In this document: piece after piece, positions 62,884 to 64,000 of the stretch
Position numbering within the stretch: the first letter of the stretch is position 1
Layout of the letters: the number at the start of each line of letters is the position of its first letter
Source: Echinometra lucunter
Lineage: Eukaryota; Echinodermata; Echinoidea; Camarodonta; Echinometridae
NCBI GenBank assembly: GCA_029962745.1
Contig: CM057169.1
Location: 20,304,143-20,368,142 of the forward strand
Length of the DNA stretch: 64,000 nucleotides
Direction: 5' to 3'
Program-made: the position numbers and the translations under genes
Notes under the pieces: model-generated
The model's input: the letters and a program-made list of their open reading frames with translations, nothing else
The model's database searches: none
What the model was told of the DNA's origin: nothing

Positions 62884-64000
62884 GTGAGTGTTGCCTCATT
62901 CACATTTTAAGCTATATCAAATGCATTGCCTGCTTCGTCATGGCAGAACATGCATTTTTGCAAGCATAGTGAATTGCCTTTTCACGACAAAAAGCAGCAA
63001 AATATTTACAAAAATATTTATGTTCAGGAGTAATATTTCAAAAGAAATACGTAGGCCTAACGGGTTTCTTTGAAGAAAAGTTATGACGGATAACTATCAG
63101 ACTATGTTTTGAGAGAATATTGTTTGCTTCGCAATTACGTTGATTTATAATTTTGATATTTTACAGGAGGAAAAATTGAAAATATTTTTGAAATGTATAT
63201 AGTAAATTTTACTTTATGCCATCATCGATATGTTTTCCAACTGATCTGATGTAATTCATCTCATTTCAATATTAGAAATTCATCGAAGGAAAAGGTGATA
63301 ATAGATTTCTTCTTCCTCAAGAGTCCTGAATCATCTGATTCCACAAAAAAGACAACTATATCATGATCATTTCTTTTGGAGATCTCTCACTTTGATTTTT
63401 AATTCCACGATAGTAGCCTCTTGCATCTCCACTGCATTAATTCTGCAAATCTTTCTTTGATTAAATCTTTTCCTAAGTGAAATGATTTCCAACCTTTCTA
63501 ATCATGCTGATATTATTTCACGACTTCTCTTGACTACCATATATTGATCCGTATTAAACTGCCCTGAAATAGTTGTCACTTTTTAGTGCAGACTATTAAA
63601 AGAAACATACAAATGTCAGCACAGGTTCCTTTATTTGGTTATTTTGCAAAAATATCCCCGATAACTTCATTTCGTATATTTTCGATCCGTATGCTTTGAT
63701 CTGCTTTGATACCGATGCCCAGGTTAGCACTGTAATGTAATTCGATCTACGCTTTGTTTCGACAAGCAATTAGGCTATTGATTTTAAGTAAAATGGCATT
63801 TGGAATTATTTTCCGTCCTACGATAACTTTACAATTGGTTCATTAGAGTGCCATGATAATAATCATTTGTTTCCAAAATGATAAAATGTTTATCAATTCA
63901 GAAACAAGCAAAAGAATATTCAGTTTGGTATATTACTTTTCATATAAACGACAGAAAAAATCACTAGTTCTTCTTCCCATCATCAAATTTATCATTTCAA

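Larger units (their letters stand above)
58143..64000. other. Region right of the sulfotransferase gene
   Basis: No confident gene. Holds five class A hairpins (58770, 58944, 59566, 61546, 61678), GT and GA microsatellites, a dyad AACCAATATTGGG near 59808, the candidate first exons and TATA-like box listed separately, and AT-rich unique sequence. Confidence 0.6.

Overview
This window reads as eukaryotic, from a marine invertebrate deuterostome, most likely an echinoderm and probably a sea urchin. The support is many short exons with consensus GT/AG sites, AT-rich introns full of microsatellites and G/C homopolymers, a 500-N assembly gap, and dispersed repeats of a style I associate from memory with echinoid genomes (for example the 'aagtccacccc' repeat near 27.2 kb). 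The species call is inference; the gene calls do not depend on it.

Five protein-coding loci can be supported. (1) 3-6595, plus strand: the 3' exons of an acetylcholinesterase, entering from the left edge and ending in a T-type tetramerisation exon; its frame is broken at several places. (2) 10876-25073, minus strand: a complete 13-exon cytochrome P450 of the CYP46 (cholesterol 24-hydroxylase-like) type, 511 codons with every splice phase matching. (3) 28764-34465, minus strand: a complete 9-exon pyridoxal-phosphate enzyme of the D-cysteine desulfhydrase/ACC deaminase family, 384 codons, carrying the Ser and Thr positions reported to mark D-cysteine desulfhydrase. (4) 48391-50857, plus strand: a rhodopsin-family GPCR with an intronless coding region, a candidate TATA box and a non-coding first exon. 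(5) 56315-58142, minus strand: a two-exon sulfotransferase-fold protein with a probable one-base frameshift at the end of exon 1.

The genes show no operon or pathway link and are best read as independent neighbours. Loci 2 and 3 lie head to tail on the minus strand; loci 1 and 2 converge.

The rest is repeat-rich. The most striking structure is several classes of non-autonomous foldback elements. Class A: at least ten hairpins whose ends share a core like GTTTCATAAA next to a G/C run, but whose inner stems differ. Class B: elements bounded by short inverted repeats followed inward by poly-G and poly-C tracts, several carrying a GCGAGCGAAGCGAGC-like word. Class C: elements with CACTG-like or other terminal inverted repeats whose interior is a degenerate array of one short palindrome, a different one in each element. 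There are also a LINE 3' remnant, a tRNA-derived SINE, a dispersed AT-rich repeat with a nested insertion, and long microsatellites, one of which starts 8 bases inside a P450 splice donor.

From 59.2 kb to the right edge no confident gene is seen, only candidate first exons and a TATA-like box.
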